Part shown: piece by piece, positions 1 to 7,550 of the stretch | How the letters are laid out: each line of letters starts with the position of its first letter | Position numbering within the stretch: the stretch's first letter is position 1 | Source of the DNA: CAZDUZ01 sp964508755 | Lineage (GTDB): Bacteria; Patescibacteriota; Dojkabacteria; SC72; JAFGCJ01 | Assembly (NCBI GenBank): GCA_964508755.1 | Contig: CAZDUZ010000011.1 | Location: 1-22,364 of the forward strand | Length of the DNA: 22,364 bases | Direction of reading: 5' to 3' | Program-made: the position numbers and the translations under genes | The notes under the pieces: model-generated | Databases searched by the model: none | What the model was told of the DNA's origin: nothing | Seen by the model: only the letters and a program-made list of their open reading frames with translations

Positions 1-1
1 C

Positions 2-418
2 TCCGCTCCCTTCACCTTTACCACCGCTACAGACAGCAGACCTCCTGCGATCTCTAACATCAGGGTTGAGGGAACCATCGTTCCTGCACCGTCGGCAAAC
101 GAACAACCCTCGGCTCAGCTCATCGTCTCATGGGATACCGATGAACCATCCACCTCACAGGTTGAGTTCGGGGAAGGATCCACCGGAGACTTTACCCAAA
201 ACACTACCGAAGTCACCGACCTCACCAGTAACCATGTCGTCGTCATTCCAAATCTGATTCCCTCAAAGGTCTACCATGTCCGGATCATATCCAAGGATCC
301 GGCAGGAAACACCGGGTTCTCTGAATCACAAGTTGCCATCACTCCACGATCCACCGAAGCGGTCTACCAGGTCATCTTCGGGGCTCTCCAGGATATCTTT
401 ACCTTTGTAAGACTGTAA
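2..418 (+). CDS. C-terminal end of a secreted protein with a fibronectin III-like domain (5' truncated)
   Basis: The frame is open from base 2 to the TAA at 416-418, giving 138 residues of a protein that starts before the window. The segment from about residue 18 to residue 117 reads as a fibronectin III/purple acid phosphatase N-terminal-like beta-sandwich: a strand with VSWDTDEPSTSQVEFG, then VVIPNLIPSKVYHVRI and SKDPAGNTG. In bacteria such domains are extracellular and mediate adhesion or act as spacers. No C-terminal sorting signal or membrane helix follows; the chain ends in IFGALQDIFTFVRL. The first 420 bases are visibly richer in G+C (about 53% in a sampled line) than the rest of the plus-strand genes (about 35-42%). 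An exact function cannot be given because the N-terminus is missing. Confidence 0.75.
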   Translation, partial: SAPFTFTTATDSRPPAISNIRVEGTIVPAPSANEQPSAQLIVSWDTDEPSTSQVEFGEGSTGDFTQNTTEVTDLTSNHVVVIPNLIPSKVYHVRIISKDPAGNTGFSESQVAITPRSTEAVYQVIFGALQDIFTFVRL

Positions 419-421
419 GAG

Positions 422-445
422 GATAATACTCAAGGAGTCCTTATC
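422..445 (+). terminator. Weak stem-loop after the truncated surface gene
   Basis: GATAA (422-426) pairs with TTATC (441-445) and ACTC (428-431) with GAGT (435-438) around a 3-nt loop, four bases after the stop codon. No U-tract follows, so this is at best a weak or factor-dependent terminator, or a 3' end stabiliser. Confidence 0.25.
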
Positions 446-500
446 TATAGAGTCATAGTGATACTTCCCCTCCTGTTACCCCTAACTACCCACAAAAGCA

Positions 501-506
501 TATAAT
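501..506 (+). promoter_or_regulatory. Perfect -10 box (TATAAT) of recG, near-leaderless
   Basis: TATAAT ends at 506 and the recG ATG begins at 513, with 6 nt between. Initiation usually falls about 7 nt after the -10 box, which puts the transcript start on or next to the ATG. No convincing -35 box (TTACCC at 476-481 would be 19 nt away) and no Shine-Dalgarno site is visible. Confidence 0.7.
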
Positions 507-512
507 AGGGGA

Positions 513-2567
513 ATGGCTCAGCGATCCTACACATCGAAAACAGTAATTCCAAAAGGAATAACAGCCGATACACCTGTACAGGAATTGTCTCTTATCGGCC
601 CTGCATATGGCGAGCGTCTTGAACGATTATCCATATTTACGGTAAAAGACCTCCTTTACCATTTCCCTTTCCGCTATCAAGATACCAGAGATATCAGCAC
701 AATTTCAGCATTAAAAGACAAGGGAGAAGGCACAATACGTGCAGAAGTTATCACGATCCAAACGACACGGACACGGACAGGGAAGTGGCTCACGCAAGCA
801 CAACTGACAGATCAAACAGGATCGATCAAAGCAACCTGGTTTAATCAGCCATACTTAACAAAGTCAATTCAAAAAGGATATACCTATCTGTTTTCTGGAA
901 AAATCAACACGAAATGGGGCATAAGCCTCATGAGTCCTCAGTTCGAGAAAGACCCGCTCAGTATTGATCTGTTTACTCAAACAGACGATGTTACTCACGA
1001 ATCACGAGAAACGACTCACCTCGGAAAACTCGCTCCGGTATATCCCGAAACATACGGTGTTTCGTCAAAGTGGCTCCGTGCTCGTATCAAACAGCTCAAA
1101 CCGCACATCCCAGAGATAATTAAAGAGACTATTAGTCCAGACATGCTGGTGCAAGAAGAGCTTATGACACTACCTGAAGCGATCACCTCAATGCATTTTG
1201 GTACAGACGAGAAGGAAATCCAGAAAGCCCAATACCGGTTAGGAATTGATGAACTTACCGATATTAGAATACAGGCATTAAAGCTTGCGCAAAAAAGAAA
1301 GAGACAGAAGAGTATTTCATTACCACTCTTACCAAACGGATTCGTCAGTATACTCCTCTCTCAGCTGCCTTATGAATTAACATACTCACAGAAACAGGCA
1401 CTCGGCGACATTCAACAAGATCTTGAAAATAACCATCCGATGTACCGGCTTCTTAACGGGGATGTCGGCTCCGGAAAAACTATTGTCGCGCTCCTTGCCG
1501 CACTTCAATCTGCCGATAATAAACATTCAACGATAGTTATGGCGCCAACAACAATCCTTGCTCAGCAACATTATAAAACAATGATGGAACTTATCGAAAA
1601 GTCTGGAATACCTATCAAGATGCAACTTGTTACCAGCTCCACTTCTATCCAACCAGTTTCTGACACCAATATCATCGTGGGAACTCATGCCCTTTTATAT
1701 TCAGAAACACTTCCTCAAAACATAGGATTGGTTATCATTGACGAACAACATCGATTTGGGGTTAAGCAAAGGAAAAAATTAACTGAAATGGTTTCGCAAA
1801 TTCCTGGATATTCGCCTCATTACCTGACGATGACCGCAACTCCGATTCCTCGAACCCTTACCATGGCGCTCTATGGCAGTCAAAATGTCTCCGTTCTTAC
1901 CGAACTCCCTCCGGGAAGAATACCGGTTAAGACTTTCTTTGTACCTCAAAAGAAACGAAAAGACGCCCAAGAGTGGATCCAGAAAATGCTCAGTAGAGGA
2001 GAGAAAGTATTTTATGTCTGTCCGCTGGTCGAAGAATCTGAGAAAACAGAAGCAAAATCCGTCGTTGAAGAACAAAAACGGCTCAAGCGTGAAGTGTTCC
2101 CAGATTATTCAATCGGGATAATTCACGGTCAGATGAACGATAAAGAAAAGAAAACGGCATTGCAGGCGTTTCGCGAAGGAATCATACAGGTACTTGTTGC
2201 AACCTCTGTTATCGAAGTAGGAATAGATATACCAGACGCAACGATCATGATTATCGAAGACGCAGAACGATATGGTCTAGCGCAACTCCACCAACTTCGA
2301 GGTAGAGTAGGACGAGGGTCAAAACAGGCATACTGTTTTCTTTTTAGTACATCTCAAACAGAGGATGTCGTTGACCGGCTACACTACTTCAGTAAACACA
2401 CAAGTGGGTTCGAGGTTGCCGAATACGACCTGAAACGACGCGGACCCGGGGAAGTATTTGGAACAAAACAATCAGGTCTGTTATCTATCCGATTTGCAGA
2501 CATCACCGATCCCAAACAGATTGCAGCAGCAGATCGTATCGCGCGAAATATCCTCAAGATTTCTTAA
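513..2567 (+). CDS. recG: ATP-dependent DNA helicase RecG
   Basis: RecG is a double-strand DNA translocase and branch-migration helicase that remodels stalled replication forks and Holliday junctions. The 684-aa length is normal. The N-terminal wedge/OB region spans about residues 25-145 (VQELSLIGPAYGERLERLSI; TGSIKATWFN). The SF2 motor follows: Walker A NGDVGSGKT (315-323), DEQH box IIDEQHRFGVKQR (408-420), motif III MTATPIPRTL (440-449), SVIEVGIDIP (565-574), and motif VI QLRGRVGRG (594-602). The RecG-specific TRG element near the C-terminus is intact (RRGPGEVFGTKQSG). The ATG at 513 lies 6 nt after a TATAAT box and 94 nt beyond the previous stop, so it heads its own transcription unit. Confidence 0.97.
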   Translation: MAQRSYTSKTVIPKGITADTPVQELSLIGPAYGERLERLSIFTVKDLLYHFPFRYQDTRDISTISALKDKGEGTIRAEVITIQTTRTRTGKWLTQAQLTDQTGSIKATWFNQPYLTKSIQKGYTYLFSGKINTKWGISLMSPQFEKDPLSIDLFTQTDDVTHESRETTHLGKLAPVYPETYGVSSKWLRARIKQLKPHIPEIIKETISPDMLVQEELMTLPEAITSMHFGTDEKEIQKAQYRLGIDELTDIRIQALKLAQKRKRQKSISLPLLPNGFVSILLSQLPYELTYSQKQALGDIQQDLENNHPMYRLLNGDVGSGKTIVALLAALQSADNKHSTIVMAPTTILAQQHYKTMMELIEKSGIPIKMQLVTSSTSIQPVSDTNIIVGTHALLYSETLPQNIGLVIIDEQHRFGVKQRKKLTEMVSQIPGYSPHYLTMTATPIPRTLTMALYGSQNVSVLTELPPGRIPVKTFFVPQKKRKDAQEWIQKMLSRGEKVFYVCPLVEESEKTEAKSVVEEQKRLKREVFPDYSIGIIHGQMNDKEKKTALQAFREGIIQVLVATSVIEVGIDIPDATIMIIEDAERYGLAQLHQLRGRVGRGSKQAYCFLFSTSQTEDVVDRLHYFSKHTSGFEVAEYDLKRRGPGEVFGTKQSGLLSIRFADITDPKQIAAADRIARNILKIS

Positions 2568-2616
2568 ACCAGAGAAATACCCTTCTTTCTCATTACCAAA
2601 CAGAAGAACTCTACTA

Positions 2617-2622
2617 TATAAT
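2617..2622 (+). promoter_or_regulatory. Perfect -10 box (TATAAT), near-leaderless
   Basis: TATAAT ends 6 nt before the ATG at 2629, the same spacing as for recG. This favours ATG 2629 over the in-frame upstream start at 2458, which lies inside recG. A possible -35 (TTACCA, 2593-2598) sits 18 nt upstream. Confidence 0.65.
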
Positions 2623-2628
2623 AAAAAC

Positions 2629-3336
2629 ATGATAGATCGGTATCAGTTGCTTATCGAAAAACTAGTCAATGAAAATATTCTCACTGATGAACTGGTTATC
2701 AAGGCTATGAAGTTAACTCAGCGACGGCATTACCTCCTTCCACGTCACCGATCTTTTGAAAGCATTGACAGCCCACTTCCCATTGGACAAGAACAAACAA
2801 CATCACAACCTCTCGTTATTGCGTTCATGTTAAGTCTTCTTAAAGCCCGTCCAGGAAACAAGATTCTTGAAATTGGGTACGGTTCTGGATGGCAAACAGG
2901 AATACTAGCGAGAATAATTGGAATGAGTCGGGCAGAACAAGACTCATCAGAAGATACAGCTCAAAATACTCAAGAAAAACAAACACTTTTACAGGAAGGT
3001 TCGATCTATACATACGAGATCCGCAAAGAACTTGCCGACTTTGGAAAAAAGAATCTTCACCGTGATTTACCTCCAGAGTTACTTCCGCTTATTCATTTTT
3101 TTAACGAAGACTACGAGAAAAGCTATTACTATCATAGACCCTTTGATAGAATTATTTCAGGAGCAGCTTTTAATGAAATTCCGCATAAGCTCATAAAAGC
3201 ATTGAAAACCGGTGGTATAATGGTCTACCCAACTCATGAAAACGACATCAGAACTATCATTAAAACATCAAAAGACTCTTTTGATGAAGACATCTATCCC
3301 GGATACACTTTCGTCCCCATTGTGCACAAAACTTAA
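2629..3336 (+). CDS. pcm: Protein-L-isoaspartate O-methyltransferase-like SAM methyltransferase
   Basis: This 235-aa protein matches the PIMT family, which methylates isoaspartyl residues with SAM to start repair of aged proteins. Visible signatures are the substrate/SAM loop PIGQEQTTSQPLVIAFML (51-68, compare PIGYGQTISQP in the family), SAM motif I ILEIGYGSGWQTG (79-91), FDRIISGAAFNEIP (172-185) and LKTGGIMVYP (192-201). The start at 2629 is supported by its TATAAT box; starting at 2458 would overlap recG by 110 bases. A hydrophilic insertion of about 25 residues (about 99-124, rich in E, Q, D, S and T) sits between motif I and the next strand and is not typical of the family. The 3' end overlaps or abuts the next gene, a SPOUT methyltransferase. 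Confidence 0.85.
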   Translation: MIDRYQLLIEKLVNENILTDELVIKAMKLTQRRHYLLPRHRSFESIDSPLPIGQEQTTSQPLVIAFMLSLLKARPGNKILEIGYGSGWQTGILARIIGMSRAEQDSSEDTAQNTQEKQTLLQEGSIYTYEIRKELADFGKKNLHRDLPPELLPLIHFFNEDYEKSYYYHRPFDRIISGAAFNEIPHKLIKALKTGGIMVYPTHENDIRTIIKTSKDSFDEDIYPGYTFVPIVHKT

Positions 3337-3796
3337 GAATTATCGGCTTCATATCATTCTTGATAATGTACGATCCGCATACAATGTGGGTGCATTCTTT
3401 CGCATAGCTGACGCGACCGGGTGTACCATGCTCCATTTGTGCGGAATCACAGCATATCCTCCCAATCCCAAACTAGAGAAAACAGCACTAGGCACGACAG
3501 AAACTGTCGCATGGAAATACTATTCCTCTACTGATGAAGCGGTAACAGCAATACGAAAACAGAAGATTATCCTGTACTCATGTGAATACACAAAGGACAG
3601 TGTCGATTATCGAAGTGTGGATTATCCTCTCCCTATCGCGCTTATTTTCGGCCATGAACTTGAAGGTGTACAGGAAGGAATAATTAGAAAATCTGACAAG
3701 TTGATTTCAATTCCCATGCGAGGTACAAAATCTTCATTAAATGTTGAGACTGCAGGGAGCGTAATAATATATGAAGCGCTCAGGTCGATAAATTAA
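3320..3796 (+). CDS. TrmH/SpoU-family (SPOUT) RNA 2'-O-methyltransferase
   Basis: This small SPOUT methyltransferase is predicted to 2'-O-methylate a tRNA or rRNA nucleoside; the target cannot be read from sequence. All three family motifs are present: motif 1 LDNVRSAYNVGAFFRIADATG, motif 2 ALIFGHELEGVQEGII, and motif 3 ISIPMRGTKSSLNVETAG, which forms the trefoil-knot SAM pocket. The frame is open from an ATG at 3236, but that start would overlap pcm by 101 nt. A TTG at 3320 gives 158 aa, the usual size for minimal TrmH/TrmL proteins, with a 17-nt overlap; ATG 3284 (170 aa) is an alternative. No ribosome binding site distinguishes them, and expression by coupling to pcm is likely. Confidence 0.85.
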   Translation: MCTKLKNYRLHIILDNVRSAYNVGAFFRIADATGCTMLHLCGITAYPPNPKLEKTALGTTETVAWKYYSSTDEAVTAIRKQKIILYSCEYTKDSVDYRSVDYPLPIALIFGHELEGVQEGIIRKSDKLISIPMRGTKSSLNVETAGSVIIYEALRSIN

Positions 3797-3885
3797 TACC
3801 GTTTCTGTAATCCTTTATTATCTTCACCCTTCGTGCTACCATGGATGAGAGCTCTTTTTCATTAAAATGATTGTGACACCGCCAT

Positions 3886-4101
3886 ATGGCCCAACCGTCC
3901 AATTATAATCCTCGAAAGAAATTATCACGCACATACACATTTTTTCGAACTCCGCACCGTTTTTTAATTAGTTCGTTTAGAAAAATCGCTGATCTTAAGA
4001 ATTTTCCTCGTCAAGCCAAAGATTGGTTCTCATATCAAAAATTTCCACCACGTTCAGTATGGGGCAAAAGCAAGTCAAAAACAAAAAAGCTATCTTCATA
4101 G
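3886..4101 (+). CDS. Short basic ORF, probable N-terminal part of the DegT aminotransferase joined by -1 frameshift
   Basis: This 71-codon ORF starts at ATG 3886 (an in-frame TGA lies 4 codons upstream) and encodes a basic, aromatic-rich segment (KKLSRTYTFFRTPHRFLISS, then FPRQAKDWFSYQKFPPRSVW). It has no family match I recognise as an independent protein. It ends in TAG at 4099-4101 inside the start of the DegT reading frame. Just before that stop, the heptamer A AAA AAG (4083-4089) lies exactly in phase for a -1 slip into the DegT frame. The joined product would be about 492 aa. An upstream TAAAAT (3863-3868) would start transcription about 11 nt before the ATG. Alternatives are a separate small peptide, or one missing A in the assembly. 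Confidence 0.5.
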   Translation: MAQPSNYNPRKKLSRTYTFFRTPHRFLISSFRKIADLKNFPRQAKDWFSYQKFPPRSVWGKSKSKTKKLSS

Positions 4102-5363
4102 CGTCATCACCAAATACAGAATCTGATGATGTCATAACTGCTGTTAAGCAGTTGTTTTCTCCTTGGCAATGGTATGCAAAAGGAGAACATAGCGCATTTA
4201 CAATACTTCGCAATACATTTGCTGAAATACACAATACTCAGAAAGCCTTTCTTTACAACACTGGTCGAACGGCGTTGTATGAATTACTTAAAGCAATGGG
4301 GATCGGAGAGGGTGACGAAGTAATCATCCAAGCATTTACCTGTGCAGCAGTACCAACTGGCATTATCTGGAGTAAAGCTACCCCCGTATATGTTGATATT
4401 GAGGAGAAAACATATAACGCAACAGCCGCCTCATACGACTTAGCGATAACCCCTCAGACAAGAGCGGTGATAGTGCAACATACATTCGGCATTATTAGTC
4501 CTGTTGAAAAGGTACGCGAAATAATTGAAAAACATAACGCAACCCGCACCCCAGAAAGAAAGATTTACATAATCGAAGATTGCGCTCATAGTCTGGGAAC
4601 CCTGTATAACGGAAAGCGGGTAGGAGAGTGGGGTGATGCAGCATTTTTCAGCTTTGGACAGGAAAAAGTTGTTTCCTGCACCCAAGGTGGAGCAGTAATA
4701 AGTCATGAGGAAACCGTTACTCAAAGCCTTTCAGAAAGTTATCTGAAAATTCGCAGTCAAGGTCCATGGAATACATTCCGTATGATACTGCATCCAATAC
4801 TGTGGACAATTATTAACTACACATATTACGTTCCTTCATTCACTGGTTCTTTTACCCTCGGGCGAGGGCTCATTTTACTGTTCAGATTAATCGGATTACT
4901 GCAATCTCAAGTAGCTATTTCGAAACGCTCACTTCGAAGAAAGCCACCAGTAAAAAAGCTGTCAAACGCTCAATGCCATATGCTCTTGAATCAGTTACAG
5001 AAACTATCGGATTTTCAAATACATAGAATGCACATTGCGAAAAGATATTATGAATATCTTTCAAAATCTTTCGCTGTTCCACATCCAGAGTATCCAATGC
5101 TTCGCTATCCACTTCGTCATGCAAATCCAATACACTTGTTCGAAAAACTAACAAAGCAGAGAATAATTGCAGGACGGTGGTATACCTCAGTAATCTATCC
5201 TCAAAATATGGCCCCCGAGACACTCGGTTATCTGCCCGGAACGTGCCGTATCGCTGAAGCAGTATCTAAAACTGTAATTAATTTGCCCACGAGTATTGGT
5301 ATTAGTACACAAGAAGCTTCAGTAATATCTACATTACTGACAAGCAATTATCAGACGAGGTAG
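4059..5363 (+). CDS. DegT/DnrJ/EryC1/StrS-family PLP-dependent aminotransferase
   Basis: Members of this family transaminate keto-sugars bound to nucleotides, feeding amino-sugars into cell-surface glycans. The family core starts near IFIASSPNTESDD. Visible features are the glycine-rich/aromatic stretch FLYNTGRTALYELLKA, QAFTCAAVPTGI, QHTFGIISPVEKV, the PLP-ring aspartate in IIEDCAHSLG, and the Schiff-base lysine in FFSFGQEKVVSCTQGGAV. A hydrophobic stretch after it (around LWTIINYTYYV and LILLFRLIGLL) suggests membrane proximity. In the local frame the starts available are TTG 4023 (446 aa) or ATG 4059 (434 aa), but neither has a promoter or ribosome binding site. The upstream ORF at 3886 plus a slippery heptamer suggests that the real N-terminus is supplied by frameshifting. 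The next gene is a FemAB transferase, consistent with an envelope role. Confidence 0.9.
   Translation: MGQKQVKNKKAIFIASSPNTESDDVITAVKQLFSPWQWYAKGEHSAFTILRNTFAEIHNTQKAFLYNTGRTALYELLKAMGIGEGDEVIIQAFTCAAVPTGIIWSKATPVYVDIEEKTYNATAASYDLAITPQTRAVIVQHTFGIISPVEKVREIIEKHNATRTPERKIYIIEDCAHSLGTLYNGKRVGEWGDAAFFSFGQEKVVSCTQGGAVISHEETVTQSLSESYLKIRSQGPWNTFRMILHPILWTIINYTYYVPSFTGSFTLGRGLILLFRLIGLLQSQVAISKRSLRRKPPVKKLSNAQCHMLLNQLQKLSDFQIHRMHIAKRYYEYLSKSFAVPHPEYPMLRYPLRHANPIHLFEKLTKQRIIAGRWYTSVIYPQNMAPETLGYLPGTCRIAEAVSKTVINLPTSIGISTQEASVISTLLTSNYQTR
4083..4089 (+). other. Candidate -1 ribosomal frameshift site (A AAA AAG)
   Basis: In the frame of the 3886 ORF the codons read ACA AAA AAG, so the heptamer A AAA AAG has the X XXY YYZ phase used by dnaX-type -1 frameshifting. 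A slip places the ribosome in the DegT frame (next codon GCT at 4089). A 5-bp hairpin (GCTAT/ATAGC, 4089-4093 with 4098-4102) follows with no spacer and covers the TAG stop. A missing A from sequencing would look identical. Confidence 0.4.
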
Positions 5364-5370
5364 GTCCTTC

Positions 5371-5399
5371 TTAACCTTTACCTACCTTTCAGTTACAAT
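5371..5399 (+). promoter_or_regulatory. Promoter of the FemAB gene
   Basis: TTAACC (5371-5376), a 17-nt spacer and TACAAT (5394-5399) lie between the degT stop and the ATG at 5408. The -10 ends 8 nt before the start codon, so the leader would be only 0-2 nt. Confidence 0.55.
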
Positions 5400-5407
5400 A
5401 AAGCACC

Positions 5408-6460
5408 ATGTCACAAATCTCAATCCGTGAAATACACGATCAATCCATCTGGGATTCATTTCAGTTCGAACATTCTCCTTCAATCGTCCTCCAGTCATGG
5501 AATTGGGGACAGTTCCAAAAAAGATTAAAACGGAAGGTCTGGTATCTCGGGATATATGAAAAAGACACTTTGGTGGGAACCTGTCTCTGTCACATGATTC
5601 CAACCAGAATGCGGACTCATTTGTACACATCGAATGGTCCGGTCCTCGATTGGGATACTGCAGAACCATACTTCACCGCACTCGTCGAATATCTTAAGAA
5701 GATTGCCATAAAGGAAAATGCGTTATTTGTTAGACTTGACCCCCTTCTTATCGATAATCCCGAAAATCTATCCATGTTAGCAAGAAGGGGACTTAAACAG
5801 GCAAAGACAAATGTTCAAGCAGAAAACAAATGGATATTAGATATCACCCCTGAAGAGCAGCAACTCCTCACCGACATGCGCAAGAATACCCGTTACGCAA
5901 TACGAAAAGCAGAAAAAGAAGGCGTCGTGATCAAATCAAGTAGTGATAGTAAGCACTTCGACAAATTCTGGAACTTGTTTATACAAACCGTTGAAGTCCA
6001 AAAATTCGTACCACACAGCAAAAATTACTACATCAAGCAAATCGAATCATTCATGTCTGATAAAACCTATTCTATATACTGGGCTGAATACAAGAAAAAG
6101 GTTCTTGCATCAGCTCTCATAGCTTCATATGGAGATACTTCATACTACCTTCATGCGGCATCAAGCTCAGAAGAACGCAATGTATTTCCTGCACACGCTC
6201 TTATCTGGCAGGCTATTAAGGATTCCAAAAAGAGAGGTCAACACTACTTTGATTTTTGGGGAATTGCTCCAAGTGATGACCCAAAACATCCGTGGGCAGG
6301 ATTTACGTTTTTCAAAAAGGGTTTCGGAGGATTTAGACAGGATGTCATTCGAGCTCATGATCTTCCACTCTCTCCGTGGTATCCACTTGTTCGGATTCTG
6401 GAATCTACAAGAAGAACGTGGGGTAGGATATACTACACAATTATCAATTCAAAAGGTTAA
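5408..6460 (+). CDS. FemAB-family aminoacyltransferase (lipid II / peptidoglycan bridge type)
   Basis: This 350-aa protein belongs to the FemABX/GNAT-fold group, which transfers an amino acid from aminoacyl-tRNA onto the peptidoglycan precursor stem peptide; the amino acid and acceptor here are unknown. Supporting segments are QSWNWGQFQKRLKRKVWYLG near the N-terminus, MRKNTRYAIRKAEKEGVVIK in the centre (the usual N-x-R-YxIRKAxKxGV block), and the strongly conserved C-terminal core DFWGIAPSDDPKHPWAGFTF followed by FKKGFGG. The length is normal for the single-protein versions. It is preceded by degT with a 44-bp gap that holds a promoter, and both genes point to surface polymer synthesis. The last residues are basic. 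Confidence 0.9.
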   Translation: MSQISIREIHDQSIWDSFQFEHSPSIVLQSWNWGQFQKRLKRKVWYLGIYEKDTLVGTCLCHMIPTRMRTHLYTSNGPVLDWDTAEPYFTALVEYLKKIAIKENALFVRLDPLLIDNPENLSMLARRGLKQAKTNVQAENKWILDITPEEQQLLTDMRKNTRYAIRKAEKEGVVIKSSSDSKHFDKFWNLFIQTVEVQKFVPHSKNYYIKQIESFMSDKTYSIYWAEYKKKVLASALIASYGDTSYYLHAASSSEERNVFPAHALIWQAIKDSKKRGQHYFDFWGIAPSDDPKHPWAGFTFFKKGFGGFRQDVIRAHDLPLSPWYPLVRILESTRRTWGRIYYTIINSKG

Positions 6461-6518
6461 TTCAGAATAGTATTTCAAAATTGGATTACTATTTAATTAA
6501 TTATTATCCAGTTGCAAA

Positions 6519-7106
6519 ATCGTACGAATCATAAGCGGTAGCGCGCGGAGCATACAACTTGACGTTCCTGATACAGCTCGTCCAATAGGGGATCGAGCAA
6601 AATCTTCACTGTTTTCAATTCTTGCTGACGATATTGTAGGAAAAAGAATTCTCGACCTCTATGCAGGTTCAGGCTCTCTTGGTATAGAGGCTTTATCGAG
6701 AGGTGCTGCATTTTGCACGTTTGTCGATTCAGATAACCATGCTGCAACAATTCTTACTAAAAATATTCAAAAGGCTGGTTTCATCGAGAAAGGCACCGTT
6801 CATTCAGAAAAGGTTTTTCATTTTCTGAATGATCAGGAAGAAGAAAGCTTTGATATCATTTTTGCAGACCCTCCGTATGAGTTTTATAAAGAGAGCCGAC
6901 ACAGAATTGAAACACTGCTTACGCTATCTGAACCAGTACTACCGTATGGTGGAGCTATTATCATTAAGCATCCTCCTCGAGTTACCGTAGAATCGTATCA
7001 ACAGCTTGTTCTTATTGATTCTCGCGATTGGGGTGAAAGCACAGTCAGCATTTGGGTAAAGATGAAACCCGACAGCAACAATCACGACACAAAAACATCG
7101 GTATAG
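6519..7106 (+). CDS. rsmD: 16S rRNA m2G966 methyltransferase RsmD (non-canonical or disrupted start)
   Basis: RsmD methylates G966 of 16S rRNA during 30S assembly. The frame contains the family N-terminal RIISGSARSIQL (normally MRIISGxxKGxxL), RPIGDRAKSSLFSIL (compare RPTxDRVREALFNIL), SAM motif ILDLYAGSGSLGIEALSRGA (44-63) and the catalytic FADPPYEFY (115-123; DPPY 117-120). Homology begins at the GTA codon 6522, and an in-frame TAA lies 8 codons upstream of 6519. No ATG, GTG or TTG exists in this frame before an ATG near the 3' end, so ATC 6519 is a placeholder start. TTG 6512 is in another frame but would enter this one if one A of AAAA (6516-6519) were lost. A TATTAT box (6502-6507) marks a plausible promoter. 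The end (TAG, 7104-7106) is firm. Confidence 0.85.
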   Translation: MVRIISGSARSIQLDVPDTARPIGDRAKSSLFSILADDIVGKRILDLYAGSGSLGIEALSRGAAFCTFVDSDNHAATILTKNIQKAGFIEKGTVHSEKVFHFLNDQEEESFDIIFADPPYEFYKESRHRIETLLTLSEPVLPYGGAIIIKHPPRVTVESYQQLVLIDSRDWGESTVSIWVKMKPDSNNHDTKTSV

Positions 7107-7147
7107 AAGCAATACAGTGGCACTGACACCTTTGAGCAGAATGATGG

Positions 7148-7153
7148 TATTAT
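7148..7153 (+). promoter_or_regulatory. -10 box (TATTAT) of the membrane protein/Clp operon
   Basis: TATTAT ends 7 nt before the GTG at 7161, implying a leaderless transcript starting with GTG. CTGACA at 7123-7128 could be a -35 element, but the 19-nt spacer is long. Confidence 0.5.
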
Positions 7154-7160
7154 AAAACAA

Positions 7161-7550
7161 GTGAACTCGCAAACTGCCTTGCATACGGGCACTTCAGAAC
7201 AATCAAAGATTAGTATTTCTTCGGCTGTCATATTGTCAGAAATCAAGTATTTTGTGTCGTGGTGGTATATAGAAATGCCCGCGTGGTATCTGCGAATAAT
7301 CCAGCGTATTATCGTAATTTGCGACGATACGTTATCCATGAGCCTTCTCATCAAAACATTTTTTGTTCCGTGGCATAGAGATTATTCTCCAGTAGGAAGA
7401 GGTTTTGGAATAGCAATGAGGATGATCTACCTTCCCATTGCTGCTTTTCTATCTATTCTTCTCATACTCGGAATGTTTGCGGTAACCATAGTATGGGCAT
7501 TTCTTCCATTTATTGCGTTATTTTCAATACTTCGATCGCCATTTGTATGA
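7161..7550 (+). CDS. Small membrane protein coupled to the Clp-like ATPase
   Basis: This 129-aa protein starts at GTG 7161, chosen because a TATTAT box ends 7 nt upstream. The N-terminal half is soluble with an aromatic patch (YFVSWWYIEMPAWYLRII, about residues 30-47) and FFVPWHRDY. The C-terminal half is a long hydrophobic stretch, about residues 85-125, enough for one long or two short membrane segments. I recognise no named family. The stop TGA overlaps the start of the next gene (ATGA at 7547-7550), so the two proteins are almost certainly made together. A role as partner or membrane adaptor of the Clp-like ATPase is an inference from that coupling and from both being membrane-anchored. 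Confidence 0.75.
   Translation: MNSQTALHTGTSEQSKISISSAVILSEIKYFVSWWYIEMPAWYLRIIQRIIVICDDTLSMSLLIKTFFVPWHRDYSPVGRGFGIAMRMIYLPIAAFLSILLILGMFAVTIVWAFLPFIALFSILRSPFV

Noticed and set aside
2458..2628. In-frame N-terminal extension of the isoaspartate methyltransferase from ATG 2458.
   Set aside because: It lies mostly in the end of recG in another frame, encodes nothing conserved, and a TATAAT box sits 6 nt before ATG 2629.
3841..3906. Two tiny upstream ORFs (ATG 3841, 9 codons; ATG 3867, 13 codons) overlapping by ATGA before the 3886 ORF, which could be a leader-peptide attenuator.
   Set aside because: They are too short to judge by coding content, lack regulatory codon runs, and no alternative RNA hairpins with a U-run are visible.
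7493..7546. Earlier start (7493) for the Clp-like ATPase.
   Set aside because: It would overlap the membrane protein gene by 58 nt; ATG 7547 gives the classic ATGA coupling.
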